From NCBI RefSeq assembly GCF_900250075.1, contig NZ_LT977070.1, positions 1 through 64,000 of the forward strand: a DNA stretch of 64,000 bases, written 5' to 3'. The stretch's first letter is position 1; each line of letters begins with the position of its first letter. The notes beneath the pieces were generated by a model that saw only the letters and a program-made list of their open reading frames with translations, was not told the origin of the DNA and ran no database searches. The position numbers and the translations under genes are program-made. Below, piece by piece: positions 34,915-44,068 of this stretch. The DNA comes from Cupriavidus taiwanensis (lineage in GTDB: Bacteria > Pseudomonadota > Gammaproteobacteria > Burkholderiales > Burkholderiaceae).

Positions 34915-35265
34915 ATGACCTTCAACGGAAGCTGCCATTGCGGCAACATCGCCTTCGCGGTCGAGGCCGACAGCATTCCCAGCGTGATCCGCTGCAACTG
35001 CTCGATCTGCCGCCGGCGCGGCCACCTGCTGTGGTTCGTGCCGCGCGCGGCCTTCAGGCTGGAAACGCCCGAGAGCAATGCCTCCACCTACCGCTTCAAC
35101 ACCATGAAGATCGCGCACCGCTTCTGCCCGGTGTGCGGCTGCGGCCCGTACGCGGACGGCCAGGACAAGGACGGCAAGCCGATGGCCGCGGTCAACGTGC
35201 GCTGCCTGGACAATGTCGACCTCGACAGCCTGAAGGTCATCGACTATGACGGCCTGCACCACTGA
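34915..35265 (+). CDS. GFA family (glutathione-dependent formaldehyde-activating-like) protein
   Basis: A 116-residue zinc protein of the GFA/CENP-V family. The cysteine pairs are typical: CHCGNI near residue 7, CNCSICRRRG near residue 28 and CPVCGCGPY near residue 70. The family name comes from a Paracoccus protein once thought to condense formaldehyde with glutathione; the function here is open. An AAGGAG site lies 8 nt before the ATG. The next gene begins 4 nt after its stop. Confidence 0.88.
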   Translation: MTFNGSCHCGNIAFAVEADSIPSVIRCNCSICRRRGHLLWFVPRAAFRLETPESNASTYRFNTMKIAHRFCPVCGCGPYADGQDKDGKPMAAVNVRCLDNVDLDSLKVIDYDGLHH

Positions 35266-35269
35266 CCCC

Positions 35270-35689
35270 ATGTTCCGCATCCTCGGCATCGACCACCTGG
35301 TATTGCGCAGCGCCGATGTGGCGGCGCTGCGGCGCTTCTATGTCGACGTGCTCGGCTGCAGCGTGGAGCGCGAGCAGGCCGAGCTGGGCCTGACCCAGCT
35401 GCGCGCGGGCGGCGGCCTGATCGACCTGGTCGCGCTCGATGGCCCGCTGGGCCGCGCCGGCGGCGCCGGGCCGGGCGAGGAAGGTCGCAACCTCGATCAT
35501 TTCTGCCTGCGCATCGACCCGTTCGACGCCGACGCGCTGCGCGCGCAGCTGGCGCGGCACGGTGTCGACGCGGGCGAACTGGCGCAGCGCTTCGGCGCCG
35601 AGGGCAAGGGCCCCTCGCTGTATGTGCGGGACCCGGACGGCAACGTGGTCGAGCTCAAGGGACCGCCCACGCCGGTGACCGCACAGTAA
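35270..35689 (+). CDS. VOC/glyoxalase family metalloprotein
   Basis: A 139-residue vicinal-oxygen-chelate protein. The four paired beta-alpha motifs include GIDHLVLRSADVAALRRFYVDVLG with the metal His near residue 6, LDHFCLRIDP near residue 73, and SLYVRDPDGNVVELKG with the C-terminal Glu ligand. It probably binds Mn2+, Fe2+ or Ni2+; the substrate is unknown. The ATG at 35270 is preferred over 35246 because it matches the family start. It is only 4 nt from the GFA gene, so the pair is cotranscribed. Confidence 0.85.
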   Translation: MFRILGIDHLVLRSADVAALRRFYVDVLGCSVEREQAELGLTQLRAGGGLIDLVALDGPLGRAGGAGPGEEGRNLDHFCLRIDPFDADALRAQLARHGVDAGELAQRFGAEGKGPSLYVRDPDGNVVELKGPPTPVTAQ

Positions 35690-35787
35690 CGCGGTGGCGT
35701 CCGGCGCGCCGCGCGCAGTATCGCTACAATTTGCGACTGGCCCCAGGCGCGCCGCTTCCCTGGCGGCCATCCCCCGCCGGGCCCGCC

Positions 35788-37077
35788 ATGACCACACTAG
35801 AAGCCAGTCCCGGCACGGACGCTGCCGACCACCGCCATGATGTCAGCGCGACCCGCACCGGGCCGGCGCAGCCGGCCACGCCGCCGCGCCGGCTGGTGTG
35901 GATCCTCGGCCTGACCGAGACCATCTCCTGGGGCACGCTGTTCTTCGCCTTCACCGTCTTCATCGAGCCCATGATCGGCAGCCTGGGCTGGTCCAAGCCC
36001 TTCCTGGCTGGCGGCTATTCGCTGGGGCTGCTGGTATGGGCGCTGTGCTCGTTCGCGGTCGGCCGGCTGCTGGACCGCGCCCCGGCGCGCAAGGTGATGG
36101 GCGCGGGCTCGGTGCTGGCCGGGCTGGGCCTGCTGCTGTGGGCGTGGACGCCGTCGCAGTCCGTGTTCCTGCTGATGTGGGTGCCGCTCGGCCTGGCCAT
36201 GGCGACCACGCTGTACGAGCCCGCCTTCGTCGTGCTGCGCCAGGCCTATGGCGACCAGTACCAGAAGCCGATCGTCGCGGTCACGCTGATGGCCGGCTTT
36301 GCCAGCACGATCTTCGTGCCGCTGGCGCAATGGCTGGTGCTGCATGTCGGCTGGCGCCCGACCCTGGTCGGCTTTGCCCTGCTGAACCTGCTGGTCTGCG
36401 CGCCGCTGCATGCGCGCATGCGCTACGCCCTGCATCCCTCTTACTCCGGCGCTGGCGCCGGCACGGCCTCCGCCGGCGGCCGCGACATTGCCCGCGCCAC
36501 GCTGCGCCAGCCGGTGTTCTGGGCGGTGGTGCTGGCCTTTACCGCGACCGCGGTGGTGGCGTCGCTGCTGGGCGCGCACCTGATCCCGATGCTGACGGAG
36601 AAGGGCATGCCGGTGGCACAGCAGCTGGCGGTCGCGGCGCTGATCGGGCCGGCCCAGGTGGCGGGCCGCATGCTGATGATGCGCGCGGGCGGGCGCCACC
36701 CGGTGCGGCTGTCGCTGCCGGTCTATGCGCTGATGAGCGCCGGGCTGCTGTGCTTTGCGCTGGGGCATGGCGCGTGGCTGATGGTGGCGGCCGTGCTGTA
36801 CGGCTGCGCCAACGGCGTCAACACCATGCTGCGAGCGATGGCCATGCCGGAGCTGATCTCGCGCCACCACTACGCCACCCTCAACGGGCTGATGATGACG
36901 CCGGTACTGCTGATGCAGGCGGCGGCGCCGTGGCTGGGCGCGCTGTTGTGGCGCGCGGCCGGCGGCTACTGGCTGATGCTGTGGGTGATGCTGGCGCTGG
37001 CGCTGGCCGCGCTGGTGGCCTTCGGCTACGCGCTGCACCGGCGCGGGCTGCTGCGCGTGGAGGCGGGCCGCCCATGA
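35788..37077 (+). CDS. major facilitator superfamily transporter
   Basis: A 429-residue inner-membrane protein with about 12 membrane segments (first near residue 35, LVWILGLTETISWGTLFFAF) and the MFS loop RLLDRAPARKVMGAGS between segments 2 and 3. Substrate not identifiable. TACAAT upstream (35725-35730) may be its -10. Its stop overlaps the next MFS gene start (ATGA), an unusual coupling of two transporters. Confidence 0.85.
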   Translation: MTTLEASPGTDAADHRHDVSATRTGPAQPATPPRRLVWILGLTETISWGTLFFAFTVFIEPMIGSLGWSKPFLAGGYSLGLLVWALCSFAVGRLLDRAPARKVMGAGSVLAGLGLLLWAWTPSQSVFLLMWVPLGLAMATTLYEPAFVVLRQAYGDQYQKPIVAVTLMAGFASTIFVPLAQWLVLHVGWRPTLVGFALLNLLVCAPLHARMRYALHPSYSGAGAGTASAGGRDIARATLRQPVFWAVVLAFTATAVVASLLGAHLIPMLTEKGMPVAQQLAVAALIGPAQVAGRMLMMRAGGRHPVRLSLPVYALMSAGLLCFALGHGAWLMVAAVLYGCANGVNTMLRAMAMPELISRHHYATLNGLMMTPVLLMQAAAPWLGALLWRAAGGYWLMLWVMLALALAALVAFGYALHRRGLLRVEAGRP

Positions 37078-38273
37078 CCGGCGCCCCGGCGTCCGCCGCC
37101 GTGCTGCCCGCTGGCCGGGTCGCGCGCGCCACGCGCGGCACCATGGCGCTGTTTTTCGTCAACGGCGCTACCTTTGCCACCTGGGGCGTGCATATCCCCA
37201 CCATCAAGGCACGCTTCGGCCTGTCCGACGCGATGCTGTCGCTGGCGATGCTGGCGGTGGCGGGCGGCGCCATCGTGGCGATGGGCCCGGTCGGGCGCTG
37301 GGTGGCGCGCGCCGGCAGCGCGCGTGCCTCGATGGCCGGCGGGCTGCTGTTCGCGCTGGCCACGGTGGCGATCCTGGCGATGCCGTCGTTCTGGCTGCTG
37401 CTGCCGGCGCTGCTGGCCTTCGGCATGACCAACGCGGCGTTCGATGTCGCCATGAACGCGCAGGCCGCCACGGTCGAAGCCAGCCGCACGCGGCCGGTGA
37501 TGTCGTCGCTGCATGGCATGTTCAGCCTGGGCGGCATGGCGGGCGCCGGCTTTGGCGGCTTGATGCTGGCCTTGGAGGTGCCGCCGCTGGCGCATGCCGC
37601 CATGATGGCCGGCGTGACCGCGGCGGTGGCAGTGGCCACGCTGCCGGGGCTGCTGGCCGACCACCCGGTGTCGCCTTCCGCGCCCCACCATCGCGACCAT
37701 GCGGTGCGGGCGCTATGGCTGCTGGGGCTGCTGGCGTTTCTGGGGCTGGTCGGTGAAGGCGCGATGTACGACTGGACCAGCGTCTACATGCGCGATGTGG
37801 CACGCGCGCCCGACGGCTGGATCAGCCTGGGTTATGCCGCGTTCTCGGGCGGCATGGCGTGCGGGCGCTTCGGCGGCGACCGCCTGCGCGCGCGCCTGGG
37901 CGACAGCGCCACGCTGACCGGCAGCGCCTGGCTGGGCTTTGCCGGCATTGCGCTGGCGCTGGCCGTACCGCTGCCGCTGGCCGCGCTGGCGGGCTTTGCG
38001 CTGATGGGGCTGGGCGCGGCCAATATGGTGCCGATCTTCTTTGTCGCCGCGTCGCGGCTGCCGGGCGTGGCGCCGGCCGAAGCGATTGCGCGCGTGGCGC
38101 GCTTCGCCTATGTGGGGCTGCTGCTGGGCCCGGTGCTGATCGGCGGCGTGGCGCACCTGGCCAGCCTGCGCGCCGGCCTGGCGCTGGTGGCGCTGACCAT
38201 GGGCTGGATCGCGCTGGCGGGAGCGCGCTCGGCGCGGCGCTACCTGCCGCCGCGTACCCCGGCCGGCCAGTAA
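37074..38273 (+). CDS. major facilitator superfamily transporter (YbjJ-like)
   Basis: A 399-residue, roughly 12-segment MFS protein. Signs are the N-terminal FFVNGATFATWGVHIPTIKARFGLSDAMLS, common in the YbjJ/MFS_1 group, GPVGRWVARAGSARAS between segments 2 and 3, and MSSLHGMFSLGGMAGAGFGG near residue 145. Substrate unknown. It is translationally coupled to the preceding MFS gene and convergent with the dioxygenase gene, with a 4-nt gap. Confidence 0.85.
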   Translation: MTGAPASAAVLPAGRVARATRGTMALFFVNGATFATWGVHIPTIKARFGLSDAMLSLAMLAVAGGAIVAMGPVGRWVARAGSARASMAGGLLFALATVAILAMPSFWLLLPALLAFGMTNAAFDVAMNAQAATVEASRTRPVMSSLHGMFSLGGMAGAGFGGLMLALEVPPLAHAAMMAGVTAAVAVATLPGLLADHPVSPSAPHHRDHAVRALWLLGLLAFLGLVGEGAMYDWTSVYMRDVARAPDGWISLGYAAFSGGMACGRFGGDRLRARLGDSATLTGSAWLGFAGIALALAVPLPLAALAGFALMGLGAANMVPIFFVAASRLPGVAPAEAIARVARFAYVGLLLGPVLIGGVAHLASLRAGLALVALTMGWIALAGARSARRYLPPRTPAGQ

Positions 38274-38277
38274 GCCT

Positions 38278-39162
38278 TCAGGCCGCGGCCCGCAGCGGTG
38301 CCCCGGCGCCCATGCCCTCGAACACGAAGCTGTCCATGGCCAGCACGCCATAGGTGACCTCGTCGGCGACCCGGGACACCGTGGCCGGCTCCGGCAGCGC
38401 CGCGCGCGCGCCCTCCGGGCCGAGGGCAGCGCCCAGCGCCACATAGAAAGGCAGCAGGTGCTCGTCGGTCGGGTGTGCCCGGCGCGCATAGGGCGCCTGG
38501 GCACGGTAGTCGGCAATCAGGCGGGTGTCGCCGGTGGCCAGGGCCTGGTCCAGTGCCTCGGCCATCCACTGGCGGAACGCTTCGACATAGGGCTCGGCTG
38601 CCGGACCGTGCTGTTCGCGCCGGCCGCCGCCAAATACTTCCTGCAGGTTGTGCGTGAAGCTGCCGGAGGCCAGCACCAGCACGCCTTCGTCGCGCAGCGG
38701 CGCCAGCGCGCGCCCGATCGCGATCTGCGCCTGGGGAGCCAGATATGGATTCAGCGCGAGCTGCACCACCGGCATGTCGGCATCGGGAAAGAAGTGGCGC
38801 ATCGGCATCCAGGCGCCATGGTCCAGCGGGCGCTCGTCGTCGTGGCCGACAAAGCCCGCGCCGGGAATCGCCGCCGACTCGACCAGCACCTTGACCCGCG
38901 CCGCCAGTTCCGGCGAACCCGGGGCGTCGTAGCGCAGCGCGTACAGCTCGCGCGGGAAGCCGCCGAAATCGTGCCAGGCCTCCTGGCGCTCGCGGCTGGT
39001 GACCGCCAGCGTGCTGTAGATCCAGTGCGCCGAAATCACCAGCACCGCACGCGGGCGCTGCGCGCGCAGCCGGGCGCCGAGCGCCTCGAACGCGGCGCCG
39101 GTGGGGCCGGGATCGATGGCCAGCATCGGCGAGCCGTGGGAGATATAGAGCGAGGGAAGCAT
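38278..39162 (-). CDS. DODA-type (class III extradiol) dioxygenase family protein, YgiD-like
   Basis: A 294-residue protein of the LigB/DODA family. Metal-binding and catalytic segments are visible: LYISHGSPMLAID near residue 6, VISAHWIYS near residue 44, DHGAWMPMRHFFPD near residue 113 and VLASGSFTHNLQEV near residue 165. YgiD-type members open catechol rings such as DOPA. The ATG at 39162 gives the family start; an upstream in-frame extension is not homologous. Substrate unproven. Confidence 0.88.
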   Translation of the reverse strand: MLPSLYISHGSPMLAIDPGPTGAAFEALGARLRAQRPRAVLVISAHWIYSTLAVTSRERQEAWHDFGGFPRELYALRYDAPGSPELAARVKVLVESAAIPGAGFVGHDDERPLDHGAWMPMRHFFPDADMPVVQLALNPYLAPQAQIAIGRALAPLRDEGVLVLASGSFTHNLQEVFGGGRREQHGPAAEPYVEAFRQWMAEALDQALATGDTRLIADYRAQAPYARRAHPTDEHLLPFYVALGAALGPEGARAALPEPATVSRVADEVTYGVLAMDSFVFEGMGAGAPLRAAA

Positions 39163-39397
39163 GGCAATACCGCCTTCAAACGGTTTGTGTACTGGCTTCC
39201 AGTTTGGCAAAGAACGGCGGCGCTCGCGGGCGCCGTTTGCGGACACCTCATGCAAAAAAATTGAATCGCGGCGGCCTTCGTGGCGCTGCCCACACAACTC
39301 GCGCCGAGCCCGCACCGCGGCGGATGCAAGGGGCTTATGCTGCAGCCGGAAGCCCCCTGCTGGCACTCCGCAGGGAATTCCGCAACAGGAGACTAGG

Positions 39398-39736
39398 GTG
39401 GCATCGCGCAATCCGCGCCGCGCCGGACGGCACAACCTCATCCCGGGCCAGTGGTGGCAACCGGGCGTCTACGGCAGCATGCCCGCCGTGGCGCTGTGGA
39501 TCCTGGCGCGACTGCCGGCCGGACTGCTTCTGTCCGTGACCGGCATGCCGGCCGCGCCGGCCTGGCTGAACCGGGCCGGAGACACGGTGTTCGTGGCGGG
39601 CTGGGTGGCCAGCGCGTTGCTGCTGTGGCTCACACGACGCCGCCTTGCCCCCGCCCCCTCGGCTTGCGCCGAGACTGTCCCCGCGAGCCCGCCAAAGCCG
39701 GAGCAGCGGGCGACTGAACCTGCACTGCCCGGCTGA
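39398..39736 (+). CDS. small predicted membrane protein, unknown
   Basis: A protein of 112 residues that I do not recognise. It starts with GTG at 39398, with CAGGAGAC 5 nt upstream. Two membrane segments are likely (MPAVALWILARLPAGLLLSV near residue 28 and TVFVAGWVASALLLWL near residue 63), then a Pro/Ala-rich cytoplasmic tail. It ends 47 nt before the MHS-type transporter and may be cotranscribed with it. Confidence 0.55.
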   Translation: MASRNPRRAGRHNLIPGQWWQPGVYGSMPAVALWILARLPAGLLLSVTGMPAAPAWLNRAGDTVFVAGWVASALLLWLTRRRLAPAPSACAETVPASPPKPEQRATEPALPG

Positions 39737-39783
39737 AGTCGCGCGCGACGGCGCGCAGGCCTGCGATTAAGGAATCGCTTAAT

Positions 39784-41124
39784 ATGGCGGTTTCCTCGCA
39801 TGACCAACGCTTCATGACCGCGACTACCGCCCCCGTTCCAGAACTGACCAACGCCACCCGCCGCAAGGCGATCATCGCCGCCACCATCGGCAATGGCCTG
39901 GAGTGGTTCGACTTCACCGTCTACAGCTTCTTTGCCGTGATCATTGCCAAGCTGTTCTTTCCCACCGGCAATGACCTGACCTCGTTCCTGCTCACCGTCG
40001 CCACCTTTGGCGTGGGCTTTTTCATGCGCCCGGTCGGCGCCATCGTGCTGGGCGTCTATGCCGACCGCGTCGGCCGCAAGGCGGCGCTGACGCTGACCAT
40101 CCTGCTGATGGCGCTGGGCACGGTCATCATCGGCCTGGCCCCGACCTACGACCAGATCGGCCTGTGGGCCCCGGCGCTGATCGTGGTCGCGCGGCTGATC
40201 CAGGGCTTTTCCGCCGGCGGCGAAGTGGGCGGTGCCACCGCCTTCCTGATCGAGCACGCGCCCGACGCCGAGCGCGGCGCCTACGCCAGCTGGCAGCAGG
40301 CCAGCCAGGGCATCTCGTTCATGCTGGGCGCGGCCATGGGCGCACTGGTCACCAACGGCCTGTCGCCGGAACAGATCGACGCCTGGGGCTGGCGCATCCC
40401 GTTCCTGTTCGGCCTGCTGATCGGGCCGGTGGGCATGTATATCCGCTCGCACCTGCACGAGCCGCCCGAGTTCGAGGCGCGCCAGGCCGCCCGCAAGGCC
40501 GCGCAGGTAAAGTTCTCGCCGCTTTCGCAGGTGCTGCGCGACCACCCGCGCGAGGTGCTGGCCGGCCTCGGCGTGACCATCCTGTGGACGGTCTGCACCT
40601 ACGTGCTGGTGTTCTACATGCCGTCGTACGCCAAGCAGCAGCTGGGCTTGCCGCTGGGCGCGACGTTCCAGTCGACCGCGCTGTGCGGCGCCATCATCCT
40701 GGTGCTGTGCCCGCTGATGGGCATGCTGTCCGACCGCGTCGGCCGCAAGCGCATGCTGGGCGTGGTGGCGCTGCTGATCGGCGTGCTCGCCTATCCGCTG
40801 TTCCACTGGCTCAACGTGGCGCCGACCACGCAGACGCTGCTGCAGGTGCAGATCGTGCTGGGCATCCTGCTGGCGGCGTTTACCGGCCCGGCGCCTGCGG
40901 TGCTGGCCGAGCAGTTCCCGACCGAAGTACGCTCGACCGGCCTGTCGCTGGCCTATAACTTCGCCGTGACCATCTTCGGCGGCTTCGCCCCGCTGATCGT
41001 GACGTGGCTGATCGAGTCGACCCAGAACAAGCTGGCGCCGGCCTACTACGTGGTCGCCGCCGCCGTGGTCAGCTTTGTCGCGCTGGTGTTCATGCACGAC
41101 CGGACCGGCAAGCGGCTGGCCTGA
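39784..41124 (+). CDS. MHS-family (ProP/ShiA/KgtP-like) MFS transporter
   Basis: A 446-residue H+ symporter of the metabolite:H+ symporter family: NGLEWFDFTVYSFFAVIIAKLFFP near residue 38, the MFS signature GVYADRVGRKAALTLTI near residue 95, RLIQGFSAGGEVGGATAFLIE near residue 138, and the repeat signature MLSDRVGRKRML near residue 315. It probably imports a small organic acid or betaine. A second ATG (MTATTA) 10 codons in is possible. Followed by a strong terminator. Confidence 0.9.
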   Translation: MAVSSHDQRFMTATTAPVPELTNATRRKAIIAATIGNGLEWFDFTVYSFFAVIIAKLFFPTGNDLTSFLLTVATFGVGFFMRPVGAIVLGVYADRVGRKAALTLTILLMALGTVIIGLAPTYDQIGLWAPALIVVARLIQGFSAGGEVGGATAFLIEHAPDAERGAYASWQQASQGISFMLGAAMGALVTNGLSPEQIDAWGWRIPFLFGLLIGPVGMYIRSHLHEPPEFEARQAARKAAQVKFSPLSQVLRDHPREVLAGLGVTILWTVCTYVLVFYMPSYAKQQLGLPLGATFQSTALCGAIILVLCPLMGMLSDRVGRKRMLGVVALLIGVLAYPLFHWLNVAPTTQTLLQVQIVLGILLAAFTGPAPAVLAEQFPTEVRSTGLSLAYNFAVTIFGGFAPLIVTWLIESTQNKLAPAYYVVAAAVVSFVALVFMHDRTGKRLA

Positions 41125-41145
41125 GCGCGCCGCGCGTCTTCATCG

Positions 41146-41174
41146 AAAAAGCCAGCCGCGAGGCTGGCTTTTTT
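41146..41174 (+). terminator. terminator of the MHS transporter gene
   Basis: AAAAAGCCAGCC (41146-41157), loop GCGA, GGCTGGCTTTTTT (41162-41174). The A- and T-tracts make it usable from both strands, serving also the convergent DUF2314-like gene. Confidence 0.9.
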
Positions 41175-41204
41175 GTGGCCGGCTGGCGGTCGCTCAAGTT
41201 CGGC

Positions 41205-41561
41205 TCAGGCGTCCTCGTCGCCTTCACGATAGATATGGATCACGTGCCGGGCCTCGAAACACAGCGGCATGCCGGGATTCATCTCGTCGGTGCAGTACGG
41301 CTGGTTGTCGAGCTCGCCGGTATAGAGCGCGCCTTCGCGCCCGGTGACATTGACCCACATCCGCTCGACGTGGACTTCCTCGTTGCCATCCTCGTCGGCG
41401 ACGAGGATGCGGAAGATCAGCTTGACCTGCTGGCCCGCGGCAAGCGCGTCGCGTTCAGCGCGCGGCGGCAGCCAGAAGGTATCTGGGTGGGCGGCCGCGA
41501 TGGGCTCGGCGTCGTCGAGCTCCCATCCGTCCTCGTCCAGGGTGGTCAATCGCATGTCCAT
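41205..41561 (-). CDS. DUF2314-like protein
   Basis: A soluble acidic protein of 118 residues. The core VKLIFRILVADEDGNEEVHVERMWVNVTGREG followed by LYTGELDNQPYC resembles DUF2314, a family without known function. The start at 41561 is chosen because GGAAGG lies 7 nt upstream; a second ATG is two codons later. It is divergent from tag with a ~100-bp gap. Confidence 0.65.
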   Translation of the reverse strand: MDMRLTTLDEDGWELDDAEPIAAAHPDTFWLPPRAERDALAAGQQVKLIFRILVADEDGNEEVHVERMWVNVTGREGALYTGELDNQPYCTDEMNPGMPLCFEARHVIHIYREGDEDA

Positions 41562-41666
41562 TTTCAGCCTTCCGCAATCTCTCAGGTGCGGGCATGATCG
41601 CAGCAAATGCGCCGGCCGGCGAGAGGCTGGCCGGCGCTTCAATTATTCAATACTGGAAAGGTACGC

Positions 41667-42293
41667 ATGACGAGCAACAAGGAAGCGCCGGGCGCGCCGG
41701 TGCGCTGCGGCTGGTGCGGCACGCTGGAGGACTACTGCCACTACCACGACACCGAGTGGGGCTTTCCGGTAGCCGACGACCGCCGGCTGTTCGAGAAACT
41801 GTGCCTGGAAGGGTTCCAGTCCGGCCTCAGCTGGCTGACCATCCTGCGCAAGCGCGAAGCCTTCCGCAAGGCGTTCGCCAATTTCGACATCGAGAAAGTT
41901 GCGCGCTTTACCGAGCGCGATATCGCTCGCCTGCTGGGCGATGCCGGCATCGTGCGCCACCGCGGCAAGATCGAAGCCGCGATCAACAATGCCCAGCGGG
42001 CCCGCGAACTGCTGGAATCGGAGTCCTCGCTGGCGGCCTACTTCTGGCGCTTCGAGCCCGATCCGGCCAGCCGGCCGAAGGTGCTGACGCCAGAGGTACT
42101 GCGCACCATGGCCATTTCGCCCGAGTCCACCGCGCTATCCAAGGACCTGAAGAAGCGCGGCTGGCGCTTTGTCGGGCCCACCACGATGTATGCGCTGATG
42201 CAGGCCATGGGCCTCGTCAACGACCACCAGGAGGGCTGCGCCACGCGCGCGCAGGTTCTGGTTGCGCGCAAGGCGTTCAAGGTGCCGCGCTAG
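41667..42293 (+). CDS. tag: 3-methyladenine DNA glycosylase I
   Basis: Removes 3-methyladenine from alkylated DNA. The 208 residues show the Tag zinc site split between the termini (RCGWCG with HYHDTEWG near residue 15, and DHQEGC near residue 190), the catalytic region LFEKLCLEGFQSGLSWLTILRKRE near residue 42, and GWRFVGPTTMYALMQAMG near residue 168. Length and motifs are complete. Monocistronic; a peculiar palindrome-rich gap follows. Confidence 0.95.
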   Translation: MTSNKEAPGAPVRCGWCGTLEDYCHYHDTEWGFPVADDRRLFEKLCLEGFQSGLSWLTILRKREAFRKAFANFDIEKVARFTERDIARLLGDAGIVRHRGKIEAAINNAQRARELLESESSLAAYFWRFEPDPASRPKVLTPEVLRTMAISPESTALSKDLKKRGWRFVGPTTMYALMQAMGLVNDHQEGCATRAQVLVARKAFKVPR

Positions 42294-42640
42294 CCGGTAT
42301 ACGGGCCGCCCCGTATACGTACCGCCCAGGCAATACCGTCTAGCGCAAAGGTCCTGGCTGTCGTCTTTATATTGTTTACGTATGTAAACATAGTAGTAGT
42401 AGGTAAACCGGGCTCCGGGCCGTGGATAAGTCACCTTTTCCCTTCCGGGTCAGTGACTTGCAGCGAAGATAACGACTCCGGGATAACCCTGGTTTGCCGG
42501 GACAAGACGGCGGTAACGTATACATCTGCCACGCGCCCCCGCGAGTTGTTCGTATACGTCCCACAGCGCGTCCCCAGGCGCGACACAGCTTGTCCGGCCG
42601 GTTATCCCCAGGCTTGGGCCAAGCTGTCCACAGCCTGGGC
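42294..42640. other. 347-bp convergent gap rich in palindromes and DnaA-box-like 9-mers
   Basis: No gene is convincing here. It contains GTATAC at 42297, 42313, 42518 and 42552 (a fifth at 42668 is inside the CDF gene). There is a 16-bp palindrome GTTTAC-GTAT-GTAAAC (42374-42389) in an AT-rich patch. DnaA-box-like 9-mers are CGTGGATAA (42421-42429, 8/9 on the minus strand), TTATCCCCA (42602-42610, 8/9) and CTGTCCACA (42624-42632, 7/9). This is unexpected between two convergent gene ends. Confidence 0.5.
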
Positions 42641-43606
42641 TCAGCCATCGGCCGTGGTTGCGACCACGTATACCGGGTCGACGTGCGTCATCACGTTCAG
42701 CACGTGGTGGTGTTCCAGCGTGCGGCGCCGCGCTTCCACCGCGATGGCATGACCCTGCGCCACGGTCAGGGTGGCGTCGATCTCGAGGTGCACGTCGACC
42801 AGGACCTGGTCGCCCATCTTGCGCGTGCGCAGTTCGTGCAGGCCGAGCACGCCGGGCGTGGCCAGCATGGTGGCGCGAATCGCGGCGACGGTTTCCTCGT
42901 CGGCGGCGCGGTCCATCAGGTCGTTGAGCGCGTTCCAGCCGAAGCGCAGTCCCATGCGCGCCACCATCAGCCCGACCACGATCGCCGCGATCGGGTCGAG
43001 GATGTGGTAGCCCAGCAGGTTGCCGCCAATGCCGAGCGCCACCACCAGCGACGACGCCGCATCCGAGCGCGCATGCCAGGCGTTGGCCACCAGCATGCTC
43101 GAGCGCACCCGCCGCGCCACGGCCAGCATGTAGCGGAACAGCAGTTCCTTGGACGCCAGCGTGGCCAGCGCAACCCACAGCGCCACGGGCTGCACCGGCT
43201 GCGCGCCGCCCGCGGACTGCAGCTTGCCCAGCGCCGCCCACAGCATGCCGGCCCCCACCGTCAGCAGCAGCACGCCCAGAGCCAGCGAGGCGGCGGTCTC
43301 GAAGCGCAGGTGGCCGTACTGGTGGTCGGCATCCGGGTCCTTGCGGCTCTGCCAGCCGGCGGCCAGCACGACGAAGTCCGAAAGCAGGTCGGACAGCGAA
43401 TGAGCGGCGTCGGCGATCAGCGCCTGCGAGCCAGAGATCACCCCAGCGACCGCCTGCACCGCGGTCAGGCCGATATTGACCGCCACGCTGACCAGCGTGC
43501 TGTTACGGCCGGCGCGATGGCGCGCCTCGGCTTGCGCGGCCGGCGTGGCGTCGTCGTCGGGCAGGCTGCCCGGTTTTGCGTGCATGCGGGGCGAGTGCGA
43601 ATCCAT
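42641..43606 (-). CDS. cation diffusion facilitator (CDF) metal exporter
   Basis: A 321-residue metal:H+ antiporter with six membrane segments. Metal ligands are visible in segment 2 (LIADAAHSLSDLLSDF near residue 65) and segment 5 (NAWHARSDAASSLVVALG near residue 175), the His/Asp pattern of Zn2+/Fe2+/Mn2+ transporters. A cytoplasmic domain follows (VDVHLEIDATLTVAQGHAIA) with a His-rich LEHHHVLNVMTHVDP end. The start at 43606 is preferred; the upstream extension is Arg-rich and non-homologous. The metal is unknown. Confidence 0.9.
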   Translation of the reverse strand: MDSHSPRMHAKPGSLPDDDATPAAQAEARHRAGRNSTLVSVAVNIGLTAVQAVAGVISGSQALIADAAHSLSDLLSDFVVLAAGWQSRKDPDADHQYGHLRFETAASLALGVLLLTVGAGMLWAALGKLQSAGGAQPVQPVALWVALATLASKELLFRYMLAVARRVRSSMLVANAWHARSDAASSLVVALGIGGNLLGYHILDPIAAIVVGLMVARMGLRFGWNALNDLMDRAADEETVAAIRATMLATPGVLGLHELRTRKMGDQVLVDVHLEIDATLTVAQGHAIAVEARRRTLEHHHVLNVMTHVDPVYVVATTADG

Positions 43607-43801
43607 CGGGTGACTATAGCCGAACCTGCGGGCAGCGCGGCGCGGCAGCGACGCTCGGTCGGGCCGCGCCATCGTGCCGATTTCGTAACAGCGCTGGCTA
43701 ACTTATTGCGCCGCCTTTACCGTAGAAAGGACGGGCACCGCACGGAGCGTGCGGACCCGCGCCAACGGGCGCACCCGGTCTTTGCAAGGAGGGCTCTCAC
43801 G

Positions 43802-44053
43802 ATGGCGATCCGTTCGCTAGCCTCGCACAGCACATCCCAGCTACGCCGCCTGGTCGGACAGATGCAGGCGGAAGTCGACGCACTCGAAAACCTTTCTACG
43901 CCCGATGCCGATGCGCAAAGCCGCCTGGGCTATGCCACCGGCCGCCTGCGCGACGGCATCGAAGCGGTCGAGGATGCCCTGCAGTCACTGCGCGCGCTGC
44001 AACAGGTACGCCCGTCGGCGATGAAGGCCCGGCGGCCGACGCGCGTGGCCTAG
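43802..44053 (+). CDS. small coiled-coil hypothetical protein
   Basis: A protein of 83 residues that I do not recognise. A strong AAGGAGG site lies 9 nt upstream of the ATG at 43802. Residues 8-70 are helical, with heptad-like spacing (LRRLVGQMQAEVDALENL; LRDGIEAVEDALQSLRAL), ending in a basic tail (KARRPTRVA). It may be a small DNA- or envelope-associated protein, but that is a guess. A CGCACGGAGCGTGCG hairpin lies upstream near 43740. Confidence 0.6.
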   Translation: MAIRSLASHSTSQLRRLVGQMQAEVDALENLSTPDADAQSRLGYATGRLRDGIEAVEDALQSLRALQQVRPSAMKARRPTRVA

Positions 44054-44068
44054 CCCGCCTTTGGTGGC

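Noticed and set aside
42372..42752. A 126-codon ORF over the tag/CDF gap
   Set aside because: It runs into the CDF gene antisense and has no ribosome site or family features.
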